Below the pieces are notes generated by a model. The model ran no database searches. It had not been told where the DNA came from and saw only the letters and a program-made list of their open reading frames with translations. Positions 7,680 to 14,868 of a stretch of 27,185 nt of DNA are shown piece by piece. The translations under genes and the position numbers were made by a program. The first letter of the stretch is position 1; each line of letters opens with the position of its first letter. The stretch comes from a virus, in the IMG/VR virus record IMGVR_UViG_3300006917_000120, positions 1 through 27,185 of that record; one strand, given 5' to 3'.

Positions 7680-8830
7680 CCACCCGACTCCGTCAACAGG
7701 CCGCCACTGCCGGCCTCGCGCCGCGCCAGCATGTCCTGGTACTCAGGCGATGACATGAACGCATCGCGCACCATGTCGGGCGTGTAGCCCAGGTCGTTCA
7801 TGGCCATGAGCCAGAAGTCAAAACCCTCCTCATCAGGCTGGCGGTCAAACACCTCCTGATACAGGTTGGTGAGCGCGGCCGCGTTGTCGGCCCTGACTGG
7901 CAGGTCAGGGATCTGGTCAATCGTCGGCAGATCAACGACATCAGGCAGCAGGTCGATGGGGTCATCAATGAACGGCAGTTCATCTGGCACCGATGGGACA
8001 TCGGGCAGCACAACCTCGTCGACCGGCGGCACTTCCGGCACCTCGGGAACCTCGGGCAGGTCGACATCTTCCGGCAGCAAGTCGATGGTGTCGTCAATGG
8101 CCGGAAGCTCTTCAGGCACCACAGGCACGTCGGGCAGCACCGGCGCGTCAGTCTCTGGCAGAACGGGCGGCAGGTCAGGCACCGGCAGCACCTCGGGGAG
8201 ATCAACCTCCTCGGGCAGCAGCGGGATCTCTTCCACCGGCAGATCGGGCAACGGCTCGGGCATCGACGGCACAGGCTCAGGCAGCGACGGCACGATGACC
8301 TCGTCACCGCGCACCAGGCTCTCCCCGCCTTCACCCCAGCCGCTGGCGTCCTTCTTGGGAGGCTTGACGTCCACAATCACCGTGTCGGGGATCGGCGTTA
8401 GGCCCTCGGGCTTATCGTCAGACGGCGACAGCTCAGGGACATCAGGAATTGGGAGCACCTCGGGCAAGTCGACATCGGTCGGCAGCGGATCGATGGGGTC
8501 GTCCTCCAGTGGAGGCAGCTCATCTGGCGCATCAGGCAGGTCAGGCAGCACCGTCGGCTCGACCTCGACGAACTCAATCGGATCAGCAACACCCGACGGG
8601 CCACCACCGACGCCAGTCGATGGGCCCGTTGCCTTGGGCCTGGCGCCGCCGGGCACACCGGCCGGCATCCTCAACACCTGCGGGTTGAACAGCAGGCCCG
8701 ACAGATCCATCGGCATCAGACCGACCGGGTTGTTGCCACGGTTGGCCATCAGGCCGATGTCATTGCTCAGCGACTGCGGGGCCCCGCGCAGGGATGCGAT
8801 CAGCGCGCTGGCGTATTCAGGCGCGGCCAT
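7676..8830 (-). CDS. Acidic proline-repeat protein with C-terminal DUF4214 domain (384 aa)
   Basis: Three parts are visible. Residues 1-75 are a short Gly/Pro/Ala-rich head. Residues of about 85-312 are an extended, very acidic Pro-rich repeat: four copies of a unit close to D-x-I-D-L-L-P-x-D-V-D-L-P-E-V (residues 111-130, 201-219, 247-266, 290-309) separated by PxP-type Pro/Val/Leu/Glu stretches, with no cysteine. Residues of about 314-370 match the DUF4214 pattern (LYQEVFDRQPDEEGFDFW, then V...F..SPEY), a domain best known from secreted bacterial surface and RTX proteins. The ATG at 8830 shares its A with the stop of the tail-hub gene, fixing the start. Probably a virion-associated extended spacer. 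It could be a tail appendage or an ejected protein; no direct evidence separates these. Confidence 0.8.
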   Translation of the reverse strand: MAAPEYASALIASLRGAPQSLSNDIGLMANRGNNPVGLMPMDLSGLLFNPQVLRMPAGVPGGARPKATGPSTGVGGGPSGVADPIEFVEVEPTVLPDLPDAPDELPPLEDDPIDPLPTDVDLPEVLPIPDVPELSPSDDKPEGLTPIPDTVIVDVKPPKKDASGWGEGGESLVRGDEVIVPSLPEPVPSMPEPLPDLPVEEIPLLPEEVDLPEVLPVPDLPPVLPETDAPVLPDVPVVPEELPAIDDTIDLLPEDVDLPEVPEVPEVPPVDEVVLPDVPSVPDELPFIDDPIDLLPDVVDLPTIDQIPDLPVRADNAAALTNLYQEVFDRQPDEEGFDFWLMAMNDLGYTPDMVRDAFMSSPEYQDMLARREAGSGGLLTESGG

Positions 8831-10416
8831 CACATCACTCCACCGAGCTCGGTCATGATGTGCGAGCTTGTGAACACGGTGCCAGGCAGGCCACGCACCT
8901 TCATGCGCAGCGCAGCGTAGTAACCCAGGCCAGTGGTGCCCACCCACGCCTGGTAGGTGTTGGCATCACCCACCCAGCGCGCCACGTTCCACACCGCTTC
9001 ATCCCAGCGCGCATCGGGCGTGCTGGTGTACGACGGCGAGCCGGCCACGTTGGAAAACGAATACTGGGTGTTGATCCGCACCTTGACGCTCGGCGCACTC
9101 GGCGCGATGAAGATCGGCCGCGCCATGCTGAGCTTCTTGAGGTTGGCCGGCGTGTCGAACGCCTGGAACGCGGTCTGGATGTCGCCCTGGATGGTGTCGC
9201 CGGGATCACCCTCGACCGTGGCGTCGTCGGTGTCACCATAGAACGCCAGGCCTGTGCGGCCGTCGAACGTGCCAAAGTAGACCTGGCCGCCCAGCATCGT
9301 CGTGCAGCGCATCGGGATGCCGGTGAACGTACACCAAGAGCCTGTGACCACGTTCATGGCGAACTGCGTGTACACGCCCGCGCGGGGCGGCGGCTTGATG
9401 ACCAGGATCTCCGACGACGGGACCGGAAACACGGCCCAATACTTCTCGTCGAGCAGCTCGGTCACAGCGCGCAACAGCGCCGGCTGGATCTTCGATGCCG
9501 GGCTCACCTGCACGTCGGTGAACTGCCCCGACACTAGCTTGCTCATCGGCACCAGGCCGGCCGAGCTGACAATCATCACATCGCCGCCGAAATTGGTGTA
9601 GTAGGTGCCGTGGCGCGGGACCGGGCCCACGTACCAGACACCCTTGAGCCCAAACGTGGCGGTGCTGGTCGGGTCAGTGCCCTGCCACACGCCAATGTCG
9701 CCCTCGGTGCCCACGACGATCAGGTAGTCGTCGATGCTGAGCCCGGCGTCCATCGTCCAGTTGATGAGCGCCGACACGCTGCCACCGTTGCGCAGCACCG
9801 AACCCATCGGGAACGCCGTGGCCGTGCCGGTCACCGCGTTGACGGTGTTGAGGTAGTAGACGTTGGTGTCGTTCTCGCACGTGAACCACACGCGCTGCTT
9901 CCACACGGCCACCGTGCGCGGGTGGGCCGGCAGGCCGGTGACGGTGCGCTGCACCCAGCCGTTGGTGCTGTCGTAGGTCCAGTACCCGGCACCAGGCGAG
10001 ACGGCCAGCAGAAACGTGTCGCCGGTGGTGGCGAACATCGTGGTGTTCCACTCACCATCCGTGCTGCCGGTGCCGGCCTCAATGACGCTGGGAGGGTCGG
10101 TCGTGACGTCGTAGACGTCCTCCCCGGCCGCCGCAAACACCTTGTCGTCCTCGCCGCTCTGCGATTTGAACGCGAAGATTGAGTCGATGGGCAGGCTGAT
10201 GGTGTCGGTGTTGACCTGCCAGCCCTTGCGCAGCTCCACGCCCTGCTGGCGCGGGATGAAGTTGTTGAGGATCAGCGCGTCGCGCGGATCCATCGCGCTG
10301 ATGGGGTCGCGGTAGTTCAGGCCGCCCACCGGCGCGGGCATGTTGAAGACCTGCGCGACCCTAGCGGCGGCGACCCTTCGCGGGGTCTTGAAGGGGGCGA
10401 GCGGCACCAGCGGCAT
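8830..10416 (-). CDS. P22 gp10-like tail hub / DNA stabilisation protein (528 aa)
   Basis: Podovirus tail hub that closes the packaged capsid and carries fibres. The body is a long series of beta-rich blades with repeated aromatic/Gly strands (SIFAFKSQSGEDDKVFAAAG, TFLLAVSPGAGYWTYDSTNG, VWKQRVWFTC, DYLIVVGTEGDIGVWQGTDP), as in the beta-propeller of P22 gp10-type and T7 gp12-type proteins. The N-terminal segment (PVGGLNYRDPISAMDPRDAL) is the characteristic opening of this phage family. The gene starts 2 nt after the stop of the gp4-like adaptor gene, the same adaptor-hub order as in P22-type tails. Fold and place are convincing; assignment to gp10 type rather than T7 gp12 type is less certain. 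Confidence 0.85.
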   Translation of the reverse strand: MPLVPLAPFKTPRRVAAARVAQVFNMPAPVGGLNYRDPISAMDPRDALILNNFIPRQQGVELRKGWQVNTDTISLPIDSIFAFKSQSGEDDKVFAAAGEDVYDVTTDPPSVIEAGTGSTDGEWNTTMFATTGDTFLLAVSPGAGYWTYDSTNGWVQRTVTGLPAHPRTVAVWKQRVWFTCENDTNVYYLNTVNAVTGTATAFPMGSVLRNGGSVSALINWTMDAGLSIDDYLIVVGTEGDIGVWQGTDPTSTATFGLKGVWYVGPVPRHGTYYTNFGGDVMIVSSAGLVPMSKLVSGQFTDVQVSPASKIQPALLRAVTELLDEKYWAVFPVPSSEILVIKPPPRAGVYTQFAMNVVTGSWCTFTGIPMRCTTMLGGQVYFGTFDGRTGLAFYGDTDDATVEGDPGDTIQGDIQTAFQAFDTPANLKKLSMARPIFIAPSAPSVKVRINTQYSFSNVAGSPSYTSTPDARWDEAVWNVARWVGDANTYQAWVGTTGLGYYAALRMKVRGLPGTVFTSSHIMTELGGVM

Positions 10417-10418
10417 CG

Positions 10419-11171
10419 TCAGACCCCATACCCAGTGTCGGGCGTGTTGGTCAGCGGCTGGATGTACGGGAAGCGGAAGTCACGCGCCATCGACAGCACC
10501 GGCGCACCCTTCTCGCGCTCCTTGCGGTTGTCGAACGCGAGCTGGAAGTCACGCATGGCCGAGCTGCTATCCAGGCCCTTCATCTCCAACCACCGCACCC
10601 GCGTGTACTGCGTCATCACCGTCGGATCGAGCAGGATGATGTCGCCGTTCTTGTTGGCGCGGTTCTTATACAGGTCGGGGTTGTCCTGGTCCCGCACCCA
10701 GGCGTTGGACTGGTAGAAAAAGTTGAAGACCTGCGTCGTGCTCGGCGGCGCCAGGATGTACAGACGGTTGTCGCGCACCTGCCAGTAGAACGACAGCGTG
10801 GGCAACGTCGGCCGGATCAGCAGCTGCTGCCACATCTGCGGCGACACAGGGCCCAGCGCCGGAAACCGATTGGTCTGGTTCCACTGCGTCTGGTCGATCC
10901 AGTCGTAGAAGTCCTCTGGCAGCGCGAACGACTTCTCGGTCTGGCCCGACGTGTCGGCCGTGATGTTGATCTGCGTGCTCTTGGTCAGCTCCTGCCAGTC
11001 GTACATCGACAGCAGGTCGGCGCCGGCCATGTTGACGGCCTGCACCATCTGCAGCACTGCCGGATCATCACTGCCGGCCGGATCGGCCGGGACGGGGTAG
11101 CCCACCATCGCCGCCACGTTCTGCACGATGGCAGACAGTGACGACTCGTCGATGATCTGATAGCTGGGCAT
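10419..11171 (-). CDS. gp4-like head-to-tail adaptor protein (250 aa)
   Basis: Head-to-tail connector that docks onto the portal after packaging. The first 60 residues are helical (LSAIVQNVAAMVGYPVP, then VQAVNMAGADLLSMYDWQEL). After that comes a beta region with the family's typical FALPEDFYDWIDQTQWNQTN and FPALGPVSPQMWQQL blocks, and a C-terminal helical tail with a basic end. This pattern (WxWQ.L near residue 57, LP.DF..., D.T.W..TNR) is what I associate with podovirus gp4-like adaptors. The gene is preceded by a G-rich ribosome site and followed by the tail-hub gene after 2 nt. Confidence in the adaptor role is good; no enzymatic motif (such as a muramidase site) is evident. Confidence 0.82.
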   Translation of the reverse strand: MPSYQIIDESSLSAIVQNVAAMVGYPVPADPAGSDDPAVLQMVQAVNMAGADLLSMYDWQELTKSTQINITADTSGQTEKSFALPEDFYDWIDQTQWNQTNRFPALGPVSPQMWQQLLIRPTLPTLSFYWQVRDNRLYILAPPSTTQVFNFFYQSNAWVRDQDNPDLYKNRANKNGDIILLDPTVMTQYTRVRWLEMKGLDSSSAMRDFQLAFDNRKEREKGAPVLSMARDFRFPYIQPLTNTPDTGYGV

Positions 11172-11186
11172 CCCGTCCCCCGTTGA

Positions 11187-11792
11187 TTACGCCTCGGCGC
11201 TTTCTTCCGTCTTGCGCTTGCTGCCCACCTTGGACATCAGCGCGGCCATCTGCTGCTTGAGCGTTTCGATCTCAGCGTCACGCTGGGCGAGCTCCTGATT
11301 CATGCGCTCGATGGGCGCGTTGCCCGCGGCCACCTCGAGGAACGCCTTGGCGCGCGCCTTGTCGGCCTGGAAGCCCATGAACTTCTGCCCCAGACTGTCG
11401 TTCGCTTCCGCGAGCTGCTCGACCGTGACGATCTTGAAGTAACGGTACTCCTCGATCTTGGCCGGCGTCATGGTCGGCAGCGACGTCAGCGGCGTGCCGA
11501 CGACGGCCTCGGCCTGGCCGGACTTCCACTTGTTGTAGCGCTCCTGGAAGCGCTGAATGTCCTGCTCGGTCACCGGGCGCTCGACCACGCTGGACTTGTC
11601 GCCCGGCACGAAAATGCGCACGTAGTCGGTTTCCTCGTACACGGCGCGGCCAGCCTCGCGACTCTTGGCAGCGTGCAAGCGCGGCTTGCGCAGGAATTCG
11701 ACGTACAGCTTGTTGTCGTGCGCGTAGCGCGACTCGTCAGGATTGGGCAGGTCGCCCATCTCAGAGAAATCAGTGGGGGTGGTGGGTTGCAT
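11187..11792 (-). CDS. Conserved head-region protein with C-terminal coiled coil (201 aa)
   Basis: Common in phage head gene clusters, no assigned function that I can name. Residues of about 24-75 hold a compact alpha/beta part (KLYVEFLRKPRLHAAKSREA, then YEETDYVRIFVPGDKSSVV). Residues 78-160 are helical and include TEQDIQRFQERYNKWKSGQ and a short TPLTSLPTMTPAKIEEYRYF segment leading into VEQLAEANDSLGQKFMG. This looks like a helix-hairpin-type module. The last 40 residues are a predicted coiled coil (NQELAQRDAEIETLKQQMAA) with a basic/acidic tail. It lies between the small 111-residue gene and the tail adaptor gene, so a role in head completion or as a capsid-bound protein is plausible but inferred. 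Confidence 0.75.
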   Translation of the reverse strand: MQPTTPTDFSEMGDLPNPDESRYAHDNKLYVEFLRKPRLHAAKSREAGRAVYEETDYVRIFVPGDKSSVVERPVTEQDIQRFQERYNKWKSGQAEAVVGTPLTSLPTMTPAKIEEYRYFKIVTVEQLAEANDSLGQKFMGFQADKARAKAFLEVAAGNAPIERMNQELAQRDAEIETLKQQMAALMSKVGSKRKTEESAEA

Positions 11793-11817
11793 GATGTTTT
11801 CTCTTTTGTGGTGGTGA

Positions 11818-12153
11818 TTAGGCCGCGACGGCCCAGCAGTAGTCGCCCGTGACCATCGTGCGGCCAGAGCGATTGACCCAGCCCGTGGTCACTGCGGCGC
11901 CATTGGCGACGGTGCCCGAGGCTTGGACATAGCGAGTGCCCTTGGATGCGCCATACGACGCGCCAAGTGCGTAGACGGTGCCTGCGGTCGCGCCGCCGAT
12001 GCGCTCGGCAACGAATGCCGATGCGGTGAGCGATTGCTCGGCCAAAGGCCCCGACATGTTCGCGCCCACACCGATGCCGGTGGAAAGGGCGCCCGTATCC
12101 TGACTTGCCGTGGCGTCGCAGATGGCGCCATCGGTTTGGTAGGTTGCTGCCAT
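11818..12153 (-). CDS. Small capsid-neighbour protein, possible decoration protein (111 aa)
   Basis: Unrecognised family. The sequence is Ala/Gly/Thr/Ser-rich, with few charges and hydrophobic strands such as AGTVYALGASYGASKGTRYV and MVTGDYCWAVAA at the end, consistent with an all-beta fold. It lies immediately behind the major capsid gene and its terminator, where phages commonly encode decoration or head-fibre proteins. AGGAG precedes the ATG by 9 nt. Two cysteines (residues near 13 and 107) are present in an otherwise mostly cysteine-poor cluster. The decoration role is inferred from position, size and composition; a head-completion protein is the main alternative. Confidence 0.65.
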   Translation of the reverse strand: MAATYQTDGAICDATASQDTGALSTGIGVGANMSGPLAEQSLTASAFVAERIGGATAGTVYALGASYGASKGTRYVQASGTVANGAAVTTGWVNRSGRTMVTGDYCWAVAA

Positions 12154-12176
12154 GATGGAATGCTCCTGTGAAAGTC

Positions 12177-12212
12177 AAAAAGCCCCTCGGGTGAGTCGCC
12201 CCGCCCGAGGGG
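12177..12212 (-). terminator. Intrinsic terminator behind the major capsid gene
   Basis: Perfect 9-bp inverted repeat: CCCCTCGGG at 12183-12191 and CCCGAGGGG at 12204-12212, with a 12-nt loop. Read on the minus strand the stem is followed by one C and then five Ts (12181-12177). It begins 31 nt after the capsid stop codon. This is a textbook factor-independent terminator inside the late operon. It should be partial, since essential tail genes lie beyond it. Confidence 0.85.
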
Positions 12213-12242
12213 AAGGGTGACCCACCACAGGCCCACCAAAAC

Positions 12243-13214
12243 TTAGTTCTGGATACGGCCCTGGAACTGAGCGCCAGAGCTGGTGAGGTTGCCGGCCCAG
12301 GCCAGGATCTGCACTTCGGCGTCCTGGTTGATCGCGTAGCGACGGTTGGGCGACAACGGCACCATGTTGCGCTGAGCGTGCGGACGCCAGAACAGATACT
12401 TGGTGTTGAGGAAGAAGCCGGTGGACGCGGGGCAGTAGCCGCCGATACCACCGTCGAGCACCACGTCGGCGTCCATGAACTTCACGGTCGGGAAGCCCAG
12501 GTTGGCCGAGTTGGGATCGGTGAAGCGCTGGATGGCCTGCAGCGAACCCATGTAGTACGACCAGTAGACGGTGTCCAGCACGATCAGGTCGGGCCGGTCA
12601 GCGCCGCGCACGGTGTTGCCCCACAGGGTGTTCATCGCGGCCTGGATGGTGGTCGCGCTGGGGGTCACGCCTTGCACGCTGAAGTCGTACAGCTTGGAGC
12701 GCCAGAAGGTCCAGGTGGCGCGGTCGATGCCACCGTAGGTGCCGGTGGTGGGGTCAGAGGGAACAGCGGCGTTCAGGCCGGTGATCTCCTTGCCGCCCGA
12801 GCCGGTGCCGTCGGAGTACACCGACTGGGCCAGCTTGTTCATCATCGTGCTTTCGGCCACGTTCAGGCGGGCCTCCAGCAGGTCGATGAACTGCTCCTTG
12901 CCAGCGTTCTGCAGCATCTCCAGGCCAGAGATCACCACCGGGCAGGCGAGCTGCTTGATGTTGTACTCGGCGGCCGAGATGACGTCCTGAGCGGCCACCG
13001 GCAGCAGGTCGTAACCCGAGTAGAAGCCAGCGTTCGCGTTCTCAGCGAAGGACAGCTCCTGCAGGATCGTGTTGCCGCCGCTGATGGTCTTGACGTTGCC
13101 GCGCTGGTTCAGCTTGGCAAGCAGGGCGTTGTTCTTGGTGACGTTGTCCGCGATCTGACGCGAACGGGATTGGATAGTGGTGGCGACGATGTCGCTCACA
13201 TTCGGAAATGCCAT
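12243..13214 (-). CDS. Major capsid protein, HK97-fold type (323 aa)
   Basis: Main shell protein. The N-terminal helix (VSDIVATTIQSRSRQIADNV) leads into a strand region (GGNTILQELSFAENANAGFY), then the DLLPVAAQDVISAAEYNIKQ and PVVISGLEMLQNAGKEQF blocks that I associate with an HK97-like capsid family of podoviruses. The spine helix is probably residues 104-130. The C-terminal part (RPDLIVLDTVYWSYYMGSLQ, and RYAINQDAEVQILAWAGNL near the end) is typical of the A-domain and closing strands. GGAG lies 8 nt before the ATG. The gene sits directly after a scaffold-like gene, has an unusual 191-nt structured leader, and is followed by a strong terminator, all consistent with a highly expressed gene. 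No N-terminal prohead protease site is evident. Confidence 0.9.
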   Translation of the reverse strand: MAFPNVSDIVATTIQSRSRQIADNVTKNNALLAKLNQRGNVKTISGGNTILQELSFAENANAGFYSGYDLLPVAAQDVISAAEYNIKQLACPVVISGLEMLQNAGKEQFIDLLEARLNVAESTMMNKLAQSVYSDGTGSGGKEITGLNAAVPSDPTTGTYGGIDRATWTFWRSKLYDFSVQGVTPSATTIQAAMNTLWGNTVRGADRPDLIVLDTVYWSYYMGSLQAIQRFTDPNSANLGFPTVKFMDADVVLDGGIGGYCPASTGFFLNTKYLFWRPHAQRNMVPLSPNRRYAINQDAEVQILAWAGNLTSSGAQFQGRIQN

Positions 13215-13242
13215 GATGAAAGCTCCACAGAAAATTGGATTT

Positions 13243-13385
13243 GCGGCTGAGCCGCGCCAGTTTTGTGTGGCCTACGCAGACCTTCTCAGTCCGGCTTCGT
13301 CGTAGGTGGGAGCCTGGCGGCTCTCCTATGAGCTCTCGGTGGCTGTCGGTGCTTTGGGCACACGGGCGAGAGGTTTGCACCTCTC
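13243..13385 (-). ncRNA. Candidate structured RNA leader of the capsid gene
   Basis: The 191-nt gap between scaffold stop and capsid start codes no convincing protein and is full of stem-loops when read on the minus strand. In transcript order: a 7-bp stem closed by a GCAA (GNRA) tetraloop (13368-13385); a 4-bp GTGC/GCAC stem (13349-13361); a 7-bp stem with one G-U pair and a 4-nt loop (13308-13325); a 6-bp CCTACG/CGTAGG stem (13271-13276 with 13301-13306) enclosing a smaller hairpin; and a 4-bp GCGG/CCGC hairpin (13243-13255) just before the ribosome site. No stem is followed by a U-run. It could be an mRNA stabiliser, a processing site or a translational regulator. Structure is seen; function is inferred. 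Confidence 0.5.
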
Positions 13386-13405
13386 ACCATGTTGCGATTA
13401 GAACA

Positions 13406-14542
13406 TCACCGCGCCGACAGAGCAATTGCCTGCTCAATGGCAGAGCGCACGCTGTCAGGCTGCCCCCCCGCTGGTGCAGCCAGGGCCGGCGCACCGGACA
13501 CGCTCACTGCAGCCGCGCGGGCGCGCTGCGCTGCGCTGTTGCCCTGCTGAGCCTGGTTGGCCTTGGCGCGCTGCTGCAGCACCGAGCGCACGCGGGGGTT
13601 GGCCAGGCAGGCCTGCCGGTAAGCATCCTGCAGGCTGAGCTCGCGGCCACGCCGCTGGGCCACTTCCATCAGGTCGGCCATCTCCTCGCGCACGTCCTGG
13701 CCGAATTCAGCGCGCTCCAGAAAGCTCTCAACCTGCGTGCTCGCCTGGCTGGCCAGCTGCTGCTGCTGCATGGCCTGCGCCTGCTGGAACTGCGACATGA
13801 ACTGCTGCACCGGCGCGAGCTGTTGCTGCACGGCCTGCTGAAGCTGCATCTGCTGCTGATCGACCTGGGGCACCTGGCCGGCCAGCGCCGCGTCAAGCTG
13901 CTCGATGAAACTCTGGCCGAACCGGCCGACGCCGAACTGCTTGACCATGCCGGCCACCAGCTGCGCGAGCTCGGGCCCGGTGCCCGTGCGCAGCTTGACG
14001 GCCGTGGCCATCAGGTTGTCGATGGCCTGGATCGGCGTGGCGTTCTCGGCGCGGATGTAGGCCTCGTAGGGCGCGAACGCGCGTGAGTAGGCCTCGGCCA
14101 CCTTGCGGGCCTCGGACGTTTCCTGCAGTGTGCGCTGCACTTCCTGCTCGCGGCGCGCCACTTCGGCGCGCACGTCGGGCGGCAGCTTGCCCCAATGCTC
14201 GCGCACCTCGGGCCGCCAGGATGCCGGGGCCCGGTCCTGCTGCTGCTTGGGGCCCGACTTCGGTCCGGGTGTGATCTCCGTCACATTTTCGGCCTTGGCG
14301 AACTTGCCCTTCTCATCGCGCGGGCGGTCGGCCTTTTCGGCCAGCGCGTTCAGGTCAGCGTTCGCGCCTTCAGCCGGCGCATCGCCGGCCGGCATGTCCA
14401 GTGTGAGCTGGGGCTCTTCAGCCGCAACAGGTTGAGCCGGGGCCGATGAGGCTGCAGCTGGTGCCGCATCCGGTGCCGCCTCGGATGTCTCCATTGCCGA
14501 CGCGATGGCATCGCGCAGGTTCTCTGTGGTGGGTTCGTTCAT
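13406..14542 (-). CDS. Capsid scaffold protein (378 aa)
   Basis: Assembly scaffold placed just upstream of the capsid gene. The N-terminal 75 residues are disordered-looking and rich in Ala, Pro and Glu. After that comes a short basic segment with the frequent scaffold signature PRDEKGKFAKA, then ASWRPEVREHWGKLPPDVRA, a block I recognise from podovirus scaffolds. Long helices follow, including a Gln-rich coiled coil at about residues 230-280 (QQQMQLQQAVQQQLAP). The C-terminus is Ala/Ser-rich with a final amphipathic helix (SVRSAIEQAIALSAR) of the sort that contacts coat protein. The ATG at 14542 overlaps the previous stop as ATGA, so the 378-residue form is chosen over an upstream in-frame extension. 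Function inferred from motif pattern and location. Confidence 0.85.
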   Translation of the reverse strand: MNEPTTENLRDAIASAMETSEAAPDAAPAAASSAPAQPVAAEEPQLTLDMPAGDAPAEGANADLNALAEKADRPRDEKGKFAKAENVTEITPGPKSGPKQQQDRAPASWRPEVREHWGKLPPDVRAEVARREQEVQRTLQETSEARKVAEAYSRAFAPYEAYIRAENATPIQAIDNLMATAVKLRTGTGPELAQLVAGMVKQFGVGRFGQSFIEQLDAALAGQVPQVDQQQMQLQQAVQQQLAPVQQFMSQFQQAQAMQQQQLASQASTQVESFLERAEFGQDVREEMADLMEVAQRRGRELSLQDAYRQACLANPRVRSVLQQRAKANQAQQGNSAAQRARAAAVSVSGAPALAAPAGGQPDSVRSAIEQAIALSAR

Positions 14543-14868
14543 CGGTTTCTTTCTTGGAGTTTGTGGATGGCACGCTCGATGTCCTGGCGCCGGAACGTGC
14601 CACCTTGGGTGTACAAGCGCTCGCGCTCTTGCTTGGCCTTGGCCCAGGTTTCCTTGAAGTCGTCGGTCGTCGTCAACCCGGTGGCGCGCATGTAGTCGCG
14701 GTGCTTGGTGCGCGAGCTGATGTCGGTGCCGTCCGGTGCGCGCGCGCCGTCGTAGTTGCGGTCGCCCCACAGGGCGCCAGAGTCGGTGCGTAGCTCGGGC
14801 TGGTAATCGGGCGTCACCTCGATGAGCTCGCCCGTGACACGGTCCTGAATCCAGCGGCGTCGAGTCAT
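14539..14868 (-). CDS. Small conserved phage protein between portal and scaffold genes (109 aa)
   Basis: Unknown function. The N-terminus is basic (MTRRRWIQDRVTGELIEV). The centre (GALWGDRNYDGARAPDGTDI, then SSRTKHRDYMRATGL) keeps the SSR.KHR.(Y/H)(M/L)R motif that I associate with small proteins at this position in other podovirus head clusters. Several of those carry an N-terminal zinc ribbon; this one has no cysteine, so no such ribbon can form. The C-terminus is helical and charged. Start and stop both overlap their neighbours as ATGA, so it is translated as part of a tightly coupled trio with the 651-residue gene and the scaffold gene. Confidence 0.75.
   Translation of the reverse strand: MTRRRWIQDRVTGELIEVTPDYQPELRTDSGALWGDRNYDGARAPDGTDISSRTKHRDYMRATGLTTTDDFKETWAKAKQERERLYTQGGTFRRQDIERAIHKLQERNR

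Noticed and set aside
7866-8858. Gly/Ser/Thr-repeat frame of 330 residues on the plus strand
   Set aside because: It mirrors the proline-repeat gene: antisense of Pro/Asp/Val codons reads as Gly/Ser/Thr. The minus-strand frame has coupled start and stop and a recognisable C-terminal domain.
13279-13383. 34-codon minus-strand frame in the capsid leader
   Set aside because: It lacks a ribosome site, has no motif, and its codons are the arms of the stem-loops, so structure explains the sequence better.
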